DNA of 64,000 nt from Alphaproteobacteria bacterium (GTDB lineage: Bacteria; Pseudomonadota; Alphaproteobacteria; UBA9219; RGZA01). The notes beneath the pieces are model-generated. The model was not told the origin of the DNA. It did no database searches and saw nothing but the letters and a program-made list of their open reading frames with translations. The position numbers were made by a program, and so were the translations under genes. Each line of letters starts with the position of its first letter. Position 1 is the first letter of the stretch. The stretch lies in NCBI GenBank assembly GCA_033762625.1, contig JANRLI010000003.1:1-64000 (forward strand). Direction: 5' to 3'. Below are positions 34,335 through 42,559 of this stretch, one piece after another.

Positions 34335-35233
34335 GGAACAGGATACGGATCCCAGCTTGTAATATCTACGCCTGCAATCGACAGCTTGCTGTCTTTAATT
34401 GTCACAGGTACGCGGATGGTTTTTACTTCGCCCGGCGGGGTTTTTGGATCTTCCAGCAATTTCAGCGCAGCCTTGATCACGCTCGCCACAATCGGTTGTA
34501 CCTGGTTTTGGTCACGTAGTACATCAATCGCCTGTTCATATCCGCTAATGGTGCTGCTTAGGGTTGCATTGGGCTGGTTATCTTTATCAAGCACCAGATT
34601 GCCTTTGGCGTTTACCAACAATGAACCCCAGTTTAAAAATACGCGGTCTAAATCAATGCTACCTTCACTGTCGCGCCAGGCTTCTACAGATTTTTTGTCA
34701 TCCCACATCGGCGACACGCCTTTGACTTTGGCTTTAAAGCTTAGTTCTTGCACAAGATTGCCCAGCGCAACCTTGTGGCTTTCATCAAGCCCGAGTGATG
34801 TAAGGCGCACTTGAACAAATAACCCATTATCATTTTTACCGCGCGCTTTGAATAATGGGCGCGCGACACTTACCATCAGGCTTTTGGTGGTGAAGGTATA
34901 ATTGGCTTTAAAGAAATAAAATTTTGCCGGGCTTTCTGAAGTTGCCGTTATGCGGAATGGAGTAAGCGGGTTAACCGATAATTTTAAATCAGGGATATTA
35001 ATACGAAAGGCATCTGCGCGTTCATATTTGAAATTGTCGCTGCGCAGGGTGACCGCAAATGGAAAACCGCCAACTGAAATATCCGGAGAGATGGTTGCGC
35101 CCGCAGCGGTCTGTTCTTTTTGCCATGTGTTGTACTGTGCAACGACGTTAGCTTTCACATCGAACCAGTAAAAAATATAGGCAATAAGAAGGGCAACCAG
35201 AATGCCAAGTAAGAGTGCCGCGCGCCGATTCAT
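34331..35233 (-). CDS. DUF2125 family envelope protein
   Basis: The ATG at 35233 gives 300 residues beginning [24 protein letters not shown], a single N-terminal membrane anchor. The rest is a beta-rich periplasmic domain with [19 protein letters not shown] and [22 protein letters not shown], patterns typical of the alphaproteobacterial DUF2125 family. The function is unknown. An in-frame extension of 22 residues upstream is not supported. It is convergent with alaS and divergent from the transporter pair. Confidence 0.75.
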   Translation of the reverse strand: MNRRAALLLGILVALLIAYIFYWFDVKANVVAQYNTWQKEQTAAGATISPDISVGGFPFAVTLRSDNFKYERADAFRINIPDLKLSVNPLTPFRITATSESPAKFYFFKANYTFTTKSLMVSVARPLFKARGKNDNGLFVQVRLTSLGLDESHKVALGNLVQELSFKAKVKGVSPMWDDKKSVEAWRDSEGSIDLDRVFLNWGSLLVNAKGNLVLDKDNQPNATLSSTISGYEQAIDVLRDQNQVQPIVASVIKAALKLLEDPKTPPGEVKTIRVPVTIKDSKLSIAGVDITSWDPYPVP

Positions 35234-35317
35234 GATTCTAAAATGGATGTTCAGTAAAATTGTGTTGTGAGGTTCAGGTTCTGCCCAGATACTAGCCAAA
35301 CTCCCAATAAAAAGAAA

Positions 35318-36274
35318 ATGATAAAAGAAAACCCTGATTTAGCCCTCATGTCTACGCCGCCAGAACAGCATAACTCTCCACCAAACCATCATGCGGCCGC
35401 CTTTAAGGGTATGGTTTTTGCGTTTTTTGGCTTCTTCTTTTTTAGCTGTCAGGACGTATTGATGTCGATAGATACCCATCTGTATCCGTCGCTGCAACTA
35501 ACGTGGCTGAACTGTGTCATGGTGCTTGCCACATTGGTGACGATATTATTAGTCCGCAAAGGCTGGCGCGGATTAAAAGTTGTGCTGCACACTGATCATT
35601 TAAAAATTCATGTCATTCGCGGCGGATTTCTGGCGGTTGGAACGGTGCTGGTGTTTATCGCTATCCGCGATGTGCCGCTGCCAAATTTTTATACCATCAT
35701 TTTTATTGGCCCACTATTGGCAGTAAGTTTGTCTGGGCTGTTTTTAAAAGAACCGATTGGTTTTGCCAAAATGGCTGCGCTGCTTACGGGCTTTACTGGC
35801 CTCATCATTGCGCTGCGCCCGGGAACGGAAGGGTTTAACACCCACAGCATTTATGTGCTGATTGCGGCATGCCTGTTTGGTGCAACCGCATTATTAGGAC
35901 GGTTTTTGGGCCGCAAAGATACAGCGTTATGTCTTATCTTTTATCCGATTACCATGCTGGTTGTATTCTTTTCAATTCCGGTTGCCATTGAATTCAAGCC
36001 GATTGCGTCAGAACATATTTTTCAAGTTTTATTGACGGGCGTATTCACAACGCTGGCGTTTTTCTGTAATGCGCATGGGTATAAAATGGCACCGATTTAT
36101 CTTATTGCCCCATGCCAGTTTTTGCAGTTTTTTTGGGGAACAATTGCCCACGCCGTAATAAACAATAAATTACCGGAACGCGAAGTGGTGCTGGGCGCGA
36201 TATGCATTATCCTAAGCAATGCGATGATTATCTATTTGCAATATCGCCAGCAAAAGAAAGAAACCCTTGTATGA
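35318..36274 (+). CDS. EamA-family (DMT) transporter 1
   Basis: This is a ten-helix inner-membrane permease of the drug/metabolite transporter superfamily, with two EamA repeats. After a polar N-terminus of about 30 residues, helices begin at MVFAFFGFFFFSCQD. The conserved FLAVGTVLVFIAIRDVPLPN segment and LIIALRPG end the first repeat. Substrate is unknown; relatives export amino acids or take up S-adenosylmethionine. The start is uncertain, with 35318 or 35348 possible and neither with a strong ribosome site. Its TGA overlaps the ATG of the next gene (ATGA). Confidence 0.8.
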   Translation: MIKENPDLALMSTPPEQHNSPPNHHAAAFKGMVFAFFGFFFFSCQDVLMSIDTHLYPSLQLTWLNCVMVLATLVTILLVRKGWRGLKVVLHTDHLKIHVIRGGFLAVGTVLVFIAIRDVPLPNFYTIIFIGPLLAVSLSGLFLKEPIGFAKMAALLTGFTGLIIALRPGTEGFNTHSIYVLIAACLFGATALLGRFLGRKDTALCLIFYPITMLVVFFSIPVAIEFKPIASEHIFQVLLTGVFTTLAFFCNAHGYKMAPIYLIAPCQFLQFFWGTIAHAVINNKLPEREVVLGAICIILSNAMIIYLQYRQQKKETLV

Positions 36275-37149
36275 TAAAATGCCCACCCGTTTTGCTTGGC
36301 ATGATCGTATCGGCTATCGCCTTTGTATTTTTTACGGCGTTTGACACGACAGCAAAATACGTATCACAGAATTATTCCATGTTTCAGGTCATGGCGGTGA
36401 TGTTTGTAACATCAACACTGCTCATGACAGCCTATGCCTACGTAAAGCATCGGGCAAATACGAAAACCGTTTTGCACATTCATAAACCCGGTTTGCATCT
36501 TGCGCGCGGGGTCACGCAAATTGCAGGACAGACCTTGGCATATCTTGCATTGCCGCATGTATCATTGGCGGAATTCTATGTGATGATCTTTACATCGCCC
36601 ATTATTGTCGTGCTGGTATCAGCAATGACGTTGAAGGAAAAGATTGCCAAATATGTATGGTTAGTTCTGGTAGTGAATTTCATAGGTGTTCTGGTTGCGG
36701 TTCGTCCTGATGAAAGCATGAACTGGTGGACGCTGGCGCTGTTCATGGGCACGTTTATGCTGTCATGCTCGTTAGTGATTTTGCGCAAGATGATGCAAAC
36801 GGAAAGCTCGGAGATTGCTGCCATTACTACATCGGGCGCATTGATGATTGGTTCGGTTATCCCTGCGCTATTTGTTTATCAGGAAATGACAACCCATGAT
36901 TTGTTGCTGATGGGGCTGGGCGGCATCTTTTTTTCCTTCGCGCAAACATTCCTGACGATTGCATATCGGCTTGCACCAACAGCGTATTCCAGCCCGCCGC
37001 AATTCCTGCAACTTATTTATGGCGCGATTGCAGGCTATCTGGTGTTTGGCGATGTGCCAAGCATGTGGATTTATGTTGGCGGCGCGATTGTGATTATCGC
37101 CAATGTTTTCCTGATTGTGAAACAGCAACGCGATGCTGCGCAAAGCTGA
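36271..37149 (+). CDS. EamA-family (DMT) transporter 2
   Basis: The 292-residue protein is a second ten-helix DMT permease: MIVSAIAFVFFTAFDTTAKY opens the first repeat and GVLVAVRPDESMN closes it. The second repeat contains LTIAYRLAPTAYSSPPQFLQLIYG. It is translationally coupled to the first transporter through an ATGA overlap, and the two share the overall plan while being clearly diverged. They may act as a pair, since two-component DMT exporters are known, or reflect tandem duplication. The substrate is unknown. Confidence 0.82.
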   Translation: MIKCPPVLLGMIVSAIAFVFFTAFDTTAKYVSQNYSMFQVMAVMFVTSTLLMTAYAYVKHRANTKTVLHIHKPGLHLARGVTQIAGQTLAYLALPHVSLAEFYVMIFTSPIIVVLVSAMTLKEKIAKYVWLVLVVNFIGVLVAVRPDESMNWWTLALFMGTFMLSCSLVILRKMMQTESSEIAAITTSGALMIGSVIPALFVYQEMTTHDLLLMGLGGIFFSFAQTFLTIAYRLAPTAYSSPPQFLQLIYGAIAGYLVFGDVPSMWIYVGGAIVIIANVFLIVKQQRDAAQS

Positions 37150-37188
37150 TTTTTCAAAAGTGATGTTGAAACAAAGACTTATCAATAA

Positions 37189-37204
37189 TGTTTCACGTGA
37201 AACA
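37189..37204. promoter_or_regulatory. parS: parS centromere-like site (ParB-binding palindrome)
   Basis: The 16-bp palindrome TGTTTCACGTGAAACA is a perfect match to the bacterial parS consensus bound by ParB. It lies between two convergent genes, 40 bp after the second transporter gene and 37 bp before the acyltransferase stop. No parA/parB gene is in the window. Confidence 0.85.
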
Positions 37205-37240
37205 CACGAATAAGTTGAAGAGTCTGGTTTAGCAAAGATT

Positions 37241-38284
37241 TTATTGACGCAATTTTGTGATTGCTGTGCGTAATCTGCTTTGCATCGGAAGTTCGATGAA
37301 GCGGTAGCTAAATAGGCCAACCATGTTTGGCGCAACCATGCATACCAAGACAAATAAGATTTCATAGAAAGTGCTGTGATATGGCAGCGCAAGGAAAACC
37401 CGGCCTATGGCGGATATCACCAATACATGCGCGAGATAAGTGGAGTAGGAGGCATTGCCCAGTTCCACTAACCAATTTGGTGAAATAAAGATTGTTTTCA
37501 TTTCCAGCTTAAGTGCCATGAGTACAAGTAATGCACAGGGAATACCAAATAGACAAACATGCCTCAGATCTTTTACATCAATGTCAAACGTAAAAGCGGG
37601 TGGTATGTAAAGCGCAGAAATGAAAAGAATAATGCAGCCAATAATAAATGAGATTTGTACAAATGCACGTTCCCTAATTATCATTCCAACACAAACGCCC
37701 AGAATAAACTCTAACGTGAATGGATGGGTGATAAGCAATAGAATAGGTTGCGTGAATGTAACTGTGCTACTTAAATTGAACGTAATAATTTCAATAGCCC
37801 ATACACCAATCCAAGCAATAAGTGGAAGCTTGACTGCTCGTGATGCAAACAAGATAAATGCAAAGACGAGATAGAAATACATTTCATGAATTAGTGTCCA
37901 GCCAACCGCAAGCAGTGGCATTACAGTATCCGGTATCAATAAGTATGATTTCCACAGCGATGGCGCGTGGTCATAGCTGCTATTCACCATGCTTGGCGCA
38001 ATCAGTGAAACGATAAGTACAATAGTGGTATAAAACCAATAGGGCGGGTAGATACGCGTTGCGCGGTTGATTAAAAACTTATCCCAGGTCGCATTATTGG
38101 CGAGCGCTGCCATGATAAATCCGGAGATAACAAAGAATAAATCAACGCCAATAGCGCCAAAATGTACGTTGCCACTTAGTACGGTAAAACCGGCCCCATA
38201 TTTTTGTTCAACCGACAATATGTGGGAAAGCAGAACGCCGTTTGCTGCTAGTGCGCGCAGTGCTTGTACATTTTTGTAAATCAT
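37241..38284 (-). CDS. membrane acyltransferase, family 3 (OafA-like)
   Basis: These polytopic membrane enzymes O-acylate surface polysaccharides, lipopolysaccharide or peptidoglycan. The 347 residues include the N-terminal NVQALRALAANGVLLSHI, where the usual catalytic His follows a hydrophobic run, GAIGVDLFFVISGFIM, the RATRIYPPYW motif, and about ten membrane helices, ending with YRFIELPMQSRLR. Base composition is more AT-rich than in its neighbours, which may reflect horizontal acquisition. It starts 20 bp after fabF in the same direction, so it may belong to the lpxD-acp-fabF operon and modify the same envelope lipid. Confidence 0.88.
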   Translation of the reverse strand: MIYKNVQALRALAANGVLLSHILSVEQKYGAGFTVLSGNVHFGAIGVDLFFVISGFIMAALANNATWDKFLINRATRIYPPYWFYTTIVLIVSLIAPSMVNSSYDHAPSLWKSYLLIPDTVMPLLAVGWTLIHEMYFYLVFAFILFASRAVKLPLIAWIGVWAIEIITFNLSSTVTFTQPILLLITHPFTLEFILGVCVGMIIRERAFVQISFIIGCIILFISALYIPPAFTFDIDVKDLRHVCLFGIPCALLVLMALKLEMKTIFISPNWLVELGNASYSTYLAHVLVISAIGRVFLALPYHSTFYEILFVLVCMVAPNMVGLFSYRFIELPMQSRLRTAITKLRQ

Positions 38285-38304
38285 TATCGGCCATAAAAAA
38301 TAGG

Positions 38305-39534
38305 TTAGGCGCGTTTAACTGCCAGCACTGCGTTTAAGCCACCAAAAGCAAAGGAATTGCTGATAGCGGCATTGATCTTCATTTCACGAGCGGTGTTTGG
38401 AATAACATCCAAATCACATTCGGGGTCTTTTTCAACAAAACTGATGGTCGGCGGCGCAATCTGGTTTTTAATCGCCAGAATAGTTGCAACCATTTCAAGG
38501 GCGCCAGCTGCGCCCAGCGCATGACCAAACATCGATTTGCTGGATGATAGGGGTGGAACTGTATCGCCAAAGGCCATTTTGATGGCTTTGGTTTCGGTTG
38601 CATCATTGCTGCGTGTACCAGTGCCATGCGCGTTAATATAATGTACATCGCCAGTATTCAGTGATGCATCGCGCAGGGCTGATTTCATGGCGCGTGCCAT
38701 ACCGCCTGCATCTGGTGTTGTGATGTCTTTTGCATCGCTGCTCATGCCAAAGCCAGCTAGTTCACCGTAAATGGTCGCGCCGCGCTTGGTTGCGTGTTCC
38801 CATTCTTCCAGAACCAGGCACCCCGCGCCTTCACCCAGCACCATACCCTGACGACCCAAAGAGAAGGGACGGCAGGTATCTGGTGCAACAACGCGCAATG
38901 CTTCCCAACCTTTAAGTGTACCGAATGTCAAGCATGCTTCGGAACCACCGGTGACAACAGCGGTCATCATGCCGCTTCGTATCATATGAAAGGCTGTACC
39001 AATTGCATGTGTTGCAGATGCGCATGCGCTGGCGATGGTATAGCCGGGGCCAAGAATATTGTTTTCCATGCTAATCTGGCAGCCCGCAGCATTTGCCATG
39101 AGGCGTGGCACGGTGAACGGATGTACGCGAACATTTGCACCTGATTGCGCACCCAGTGCGCCGCCTAAATTGATAAGTTTGGTATAGGATTCTTCGAGCG
39201 TGTTTTGACCACCAACGCCTGTGCCCATAATACATGCGGTGGCTTCAGCCAGTTCACCTTCGAATTTCAAGCCACTGTCAGCAATCGCCTGCCGGCCAGC
39301 CACCATTGCCAATTGCGAAAAGCGGTCATACATCGGTAGTTTCTTGGGATCAAAATGGACGGCCGGGTCGAAGCCTTTGACTTCTGCGCCCATTTTATTG
39401 ACGAGGCCTTCGGTCAGGATATTGGTAATAACCTTGATACCTGTTTCGCCGTTTTTAAGCGAGTTCCAGAAATCGGGCACGGATGCACCAATTGCAGATA
39501 CGACGCCGAGACCAGTAATAGCAACGCGTTTCAT
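38305..39534 (-). CDS. fabF: beta-ketoacyl-ACP synthase II-type enzyme
   Basis: KAS II enzymes extend acyl chains by condensing acyl-ACP with malonyl-ACP. The 409 residues have the complete Cys-His-His triad: C171 in ASACASATH, H303 in NAHGTGTRSND, H338 in KSMFGHALGAAG. It lies 28 bp after a dedicated acyl carrier protein gene that itself follows lpxD, not in a fabD-fabG-acpP cluster. It is therefore probably a second KAS specialised for lipid A or another envelope fatty acid, as known for the acpXL-fabF clusters of rhizobia. This specialisation is inference. Confidence 0.92.
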   Translation of the reverse strand: MKRVAITGLGVVSAIGASVPDFWNSLKNGETGIKVITNILTEGLVNKMGAEVKGFDPAVHFDPKKLPMYDRFSQLAMVAGRQAIADSGLKFEGELAEATACIMGTGVGGQNTLEESYTKLINLGGALGAQSGANVRVHPFTVPRLMANAAGCQISMENNILGPGYTIASACASATHAIGTAFHMIRSGMMTAVVTGGSEACLTFGTLKGWEALRVVAPDTCRPFSLGRQGMVLGEGAGCLVLEEWEHATKRGATIYGELAGFGMSSDAKDITTPDAGGMARAMKSALRDASLNTGDVHYINAHGTGTRSNDATETKAIKMAFGDTVPPLSSSKSMFGHALGAAGALEMVATILAIKNQIAPPTISFVEKDPECDLDVIPNTAREMKINAAISNSFAFGGLNAVLAVKRA

Positions 39535-39562
39535 GAAATGCTTTTTGTTTTAAGAGGTTTGC

Positions 39563-39871
39563 TTAAGCGGCAGGTTTGTCTTTTTTAGGAAATAGCTCGG
39601 CTTCAGTGATGATGCGGCCTTCCTTCTTTGCAACGATGAGTTTTTCAACAATCGTGACTACTTCGCCAACGGTTTCGAATTCCATATTGGTGGAATTGGC
39701 GTTGAACGGGATTTGAATTTCAAACTTGTCTTCCAAAGCGAATACGATTTCCACCACATCAAGTGAGCCAATTTGCAGGTCGGACAGCTTGGCATCCGCA
39801 GAAAGCTTTGCACGGTCAATCATCGCCTTTTGGGCTACGATATCCAGAACTTCATCAGTAAGTTGGCTCAT
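39563..39871 (-). CDS. dedicated acyl carrier protein (AcpXL-like context)
   Basis: The ATG at 39871 gives 102 residues; an in-frame extension would overlap lpxD. The four-helix ACP pattern is visible, with the phosphopantetheine Ser S36 in QIGSLDVVEIVFALEDKF. The usual DSL reads GSL here. A Lys/Glu-rich C-terminal tail extends beyond the normal 78 residues. It lies between lpxD and fabF, which suggests a carrier for the acyl groups used in lipid A, similar in role to rhizobial AcpXL. Direct kinship with AcpXL is not established from what I can see. Confidence 0.85.
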   Translation of the reverse strand: MSQLTDEVLDIVAQKAMIDRAKLSADAKLSDLQIGSLDVVEIVFALEDKFEIQIPFNANSTNMEFETVGEVVTIVEKLIVAKKEGRIITEAELFPKKDKPAA

Positions 39872-39911
39872 AATAATGGTGCCTCGGGTGTGAAAAAACG
39901 AAAGGGAAGTA

Positions 39912-41105
39912 TTAGCCAGTCTTTTTTGAGGTTTCAAGGTTGTTAACCTTTTCCTCCAGACCGCCGATACGTTTACTCATAAATTTAAGGCGTGCCAAGT
40001 GCATGATTTGGTCCATGAAGCGTTCCCGTGGCATGGCAGGAAATCCCATATAAATGGCTTTTTCTGGCAAATTAGTACCCAGTTGCGAAGCCGCCATAAG
40101 CACAGCATCATCGCCCACTTTAAGATGATCAGCAATGCCAGTGCGTGCCGCCAGCACCACACGGTTGCCGATTACGGTAGAACCCGCAATGCCAGCCGTG
40201 CCGCAAATCAGGCAGTTTTCGCCGATTTCCACGTTATGCCCAATTTGCACCTGATTATCAATCTTGGTGCCATTGCCGATGCGCGTATGGGTCACTGTGC
40301 CGCGGTCAATGGTCGTGCAGGCGCCTATTTCAACGTCATTGCCAATGATAACCGATCCAAGCGAATGAATGCGGTGAATGGTATGATTAAATGCTTCAAC
40401 GGTGCTTGCATGACCTGCTTTGGCTGTTTCAACGCTGCCGCGTTCTGGCGTGACAAAACTAAAACCATCCGAACCGATGACCGCATTATAGTGTAAAACA
40501 GCGCGCTCACCAATTTCGACATAGTCCGCAATGCGCGCACCTGCATGAACAAGGCTATTTTTGCCAATTTTTGCATAGGCGCCAAGTGTTACTTGGGAAA
40601 CAAGCGTGCTGTTGTCGCCAATTTCGGCATGCGGGCCAACAAAACATAACGGACCAATCGCAACATTTTTTCCGATTTTTGCGGTTTCATCCACGCTGGC
40701 AGTTTTGTGGATGCCGCGGGTAGTAAAATCAGGACGGGCAAATAGTTCCGTGAGTTTAGACATGGCAAAACGCGGGCGGTCAACTAACACAACGCCACTT
40801 TTCTGCCCATATTTTTCGATAAATGTGCGGGCAAGTTCTTCTTGTTCTTTTGCCAATACAACGGCGCGGGCAGGTGTTGTTTCCAAAAACGAGTGCAGCG
40901 TTTTATCAAAGGCCAGCAATAAATCTTGATCACTTTTCGCATCTTTTGGATGGACCAGGCGATGAACAGCCAATGCGTCGTTGCCAATCACGCTTCCGCC
41001 AAGGCTTTGCGCAATCGATTGCAGGGTTATGGATTTTGGCGTTGACACGAAAGGCGTTTCCTTAAGGGTTTTTAGGTAGCTCTTGTCACAAACGATGGGA
41101 GACAT
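39912..41105 (-). CDS. lpxD: UDP-3-O-(3-hydroxyacyl)glucosamine N-acyltransferase LpxD
   Basis: LpxD adds the second acyl chain in lipid A synthesis, taking it from an acyl carrier protein. With the ATG at 41105 the protein has 397 residues: an N-terminal uridine-binding domain, a left-handed beta-helix of hexapeptide repeats (about 140-310; VDETAKIGKNVAIGP, NQVQIGHNVEIGENC with the probable catalytic His), and a C-terminal helix. It is roughly 50 residues longer than E. coli LpxD. The following acp gene probably supplies its acyl donor. bamA, fabZ and lpxA, common neighbours, are absent here. Confidence 0.95.
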   Translation of the reverse strand: MSPIVCDKSYLKTLKETPFVSTPKSITLQSIAQSLGGSVIGNDALAVHRLVHPKDAKSDQDLLLAFDKTLHSFLETTPARAVVLAKEQEELARTFIEKYGQKSGVVLVDRPRFAMSKLTELFARPDFTTRGIHKTASVDETAKIGKNVAIGPLCFVGPHAEIGDNSTLVSQVTLGAYAKIGKNSLVHAGARIADYVEIGERAVLHYNAVIGSDGFSFVTPERGSVETAKAGHASTVEAFNHTIHRIHSLGSVIIGNDVEIGACTTIDRGTVTHTRIGNGTKIDNQVQIGHNVEIGENCLICGTAGIAGSTVIGNRVVLAARTGIADHLKVGDDAVLMAASQLGTNLPEKAIYMGFPAMPRERFMDQIMHLARLKFMSKRIGGLEEKVNNLETSKKTG

Positions 41106-41198
41106 TAGTCTGGCTTTTCCCAATAGGCAAGGCTATCAATAGTTGGCAATATCAGGTGTTGTTGCCTTCATTTTCAGCGATTTTAATCAAGGTTTCTT

Positions 41199-42389
41199 AT
41201 GCGCATGCCCTTTTCTTTTTCAGCATCTTCTTTTTTGAAATGTTTTTTGATTGCCGTGCTGATGCTTGGCACAAGCGCTGGCGATGTGCACGCCAAAACG
41301 AAGGAGTCTGCCAAGGCAGCTTCCAAAAAAGCTGAAAGCAAATCTGAAGCCAAGAGCGATGTCGCGCAGCCCAAAGAAAAATGGCAAGTCGGCATGATAA
41401 AAGGCGAGAAAGGTGAATTCAATTACTGTCTGATGCGCGCCGAATTTAACAATGATTTGTCTTTTGCAATCGCGTTGTCACCAAAACAGGAAATCAATCT
41501 GGGTATCGGCGTTCCAAAAGCCGGTTTTACCAAAGACGAAAAGCACCAGATGAATGTATCCATCGGTAGTGTGTATAACAAGGATGCCGTGGCGGTTGCG
41601 GCAAATCCCGAATTGCTACTTATCCCGATGCATGAAGATAGTAAATTGATGGATGCGCTGCGTGGCGGTAAAATGATTGCGCTGACAGGTAAGGAAGATT
41701 CCACCAAGTTTGCATTGAAAAATATGCCGCAAGCACTGGATGGATTGAAAACCTGCGTTGATGTGGGGACAGGCAAAAAGCCAATGCCACAGCAACCAGC
41801 CGAAGCGCCAGCTGGAAAAGATGGAAAGAAGGCAGCAGCAAAAGAAATTAAATTCCCGCCTAGCCTAAAAGCGTTGCTGGATAAAGCAGGATTAAAAGAT
41901 TTGGAAATCCTGACCATCAAAGACCCCAGCAGAGCGCCTGTTGACTTTGGATGGAAAACCCAAGGTCTGTTCGGTGGTATGCGCGAACGCCCCGTGCCAG
42001 CTGAAGCAACGATGGAGAAGATGACCGAGTTGATGGAAGGCGGATATAAAAAGCAGTGTAGTGGCACATTTAATGTGACCAAGGGTGAAATCGAAAACTA
42101 TTCCGGTATTCAAATGCGTACCATGAATGTGGGCTGTGAGATGAAGGAGCACAACGCATATGTCGCGCTGTTTATCTATCTGACCGATAATCATCTCTTC
42201 ACAATGTTCATGCACGAAGGAGATGGCACAAACAAGGACGCGGCGAACAAGGCGCGTGATCAGGTTGCAAATCTGCTGCGTCAGATTGCAAAAGAACCGC
42301 CGCCGTCATCGGCGAAATCAACCGCGCCTGCTGCATCGGCTCCGGCCCCCGCGCCAGCTACACCCGCAGCGCCTGCAACGAAGCCGTAA
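41199..42389 (+). CDS. exported protein, IalB-like features, function unknown
   Basis: The 396-residue protein has a signal peptide (hydrophobic FLIAVLMLGTSAG, cleavage after DVHA) and a Lys/Ala/Ser-rich linker. The first domain (about 58-180) has WQVGMIKG, then NYCLMRAEF and a later TCVDVG Cys pair. This pattern of Trp, paired Cys and a beta fold recalls the invasion-associated IalB family. A second domain (about 215-360) has another Cys pair (QCSGTF and NVGCEM). A Pro/Ala tail ends the protein. AAGG lies 6 bp before the ATG. It is divergent from lpxD. The IalB link is tentative. Confidence 0.6.
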   Translation: MRMPFSFSASSFLKCFLIAVLMLGTSAGDVHAKTKESAKAASKKAESKSEAKSDVAQPKEKWQVGMIKGEKGEFNYCLMRAEFNNDLSFAIALSPKQEINLGIGVPKAGFTKDEKHQMNVSIGSVYNKDAVAVAANPELLLIPMHEDSKLMDALRGGKMIALTGKEDSTKFALKNMPQALDGLKTCVDVGTGKKPMPQQPAEAPAGKDGKKAAAKEIKFPPSLKALLDKAGLKDLEILTIKDPSRAPVDFGWKTQGLFGGMRERPVPAEATMEKMTELMEGGYKKQCSGTFNVTKGEIENYSGIQMRTMNVGCEMKEHNAYVALFIYLTDNHLFTMFMHEGDGTNKDAANKARDQVANLLRQIAKEPPPSSAKSTAPAASAPAPAPATPAAPATKP

Positions 42390-42559
42390 AACCTACGCGC
42401 CACAATTTAATCGGAAATTTTTAATACCGTTAGATATTGGGGTTTGTTCGCCTTCCGGACGGATTCTGGCAACATTTAACTTTTGTTAAGTCCAGTTATC
42501 TAAGATGATGCAATACTCAATTAACGGCCTGAATATGGCGCATCTAGTTAGAACTTAGC

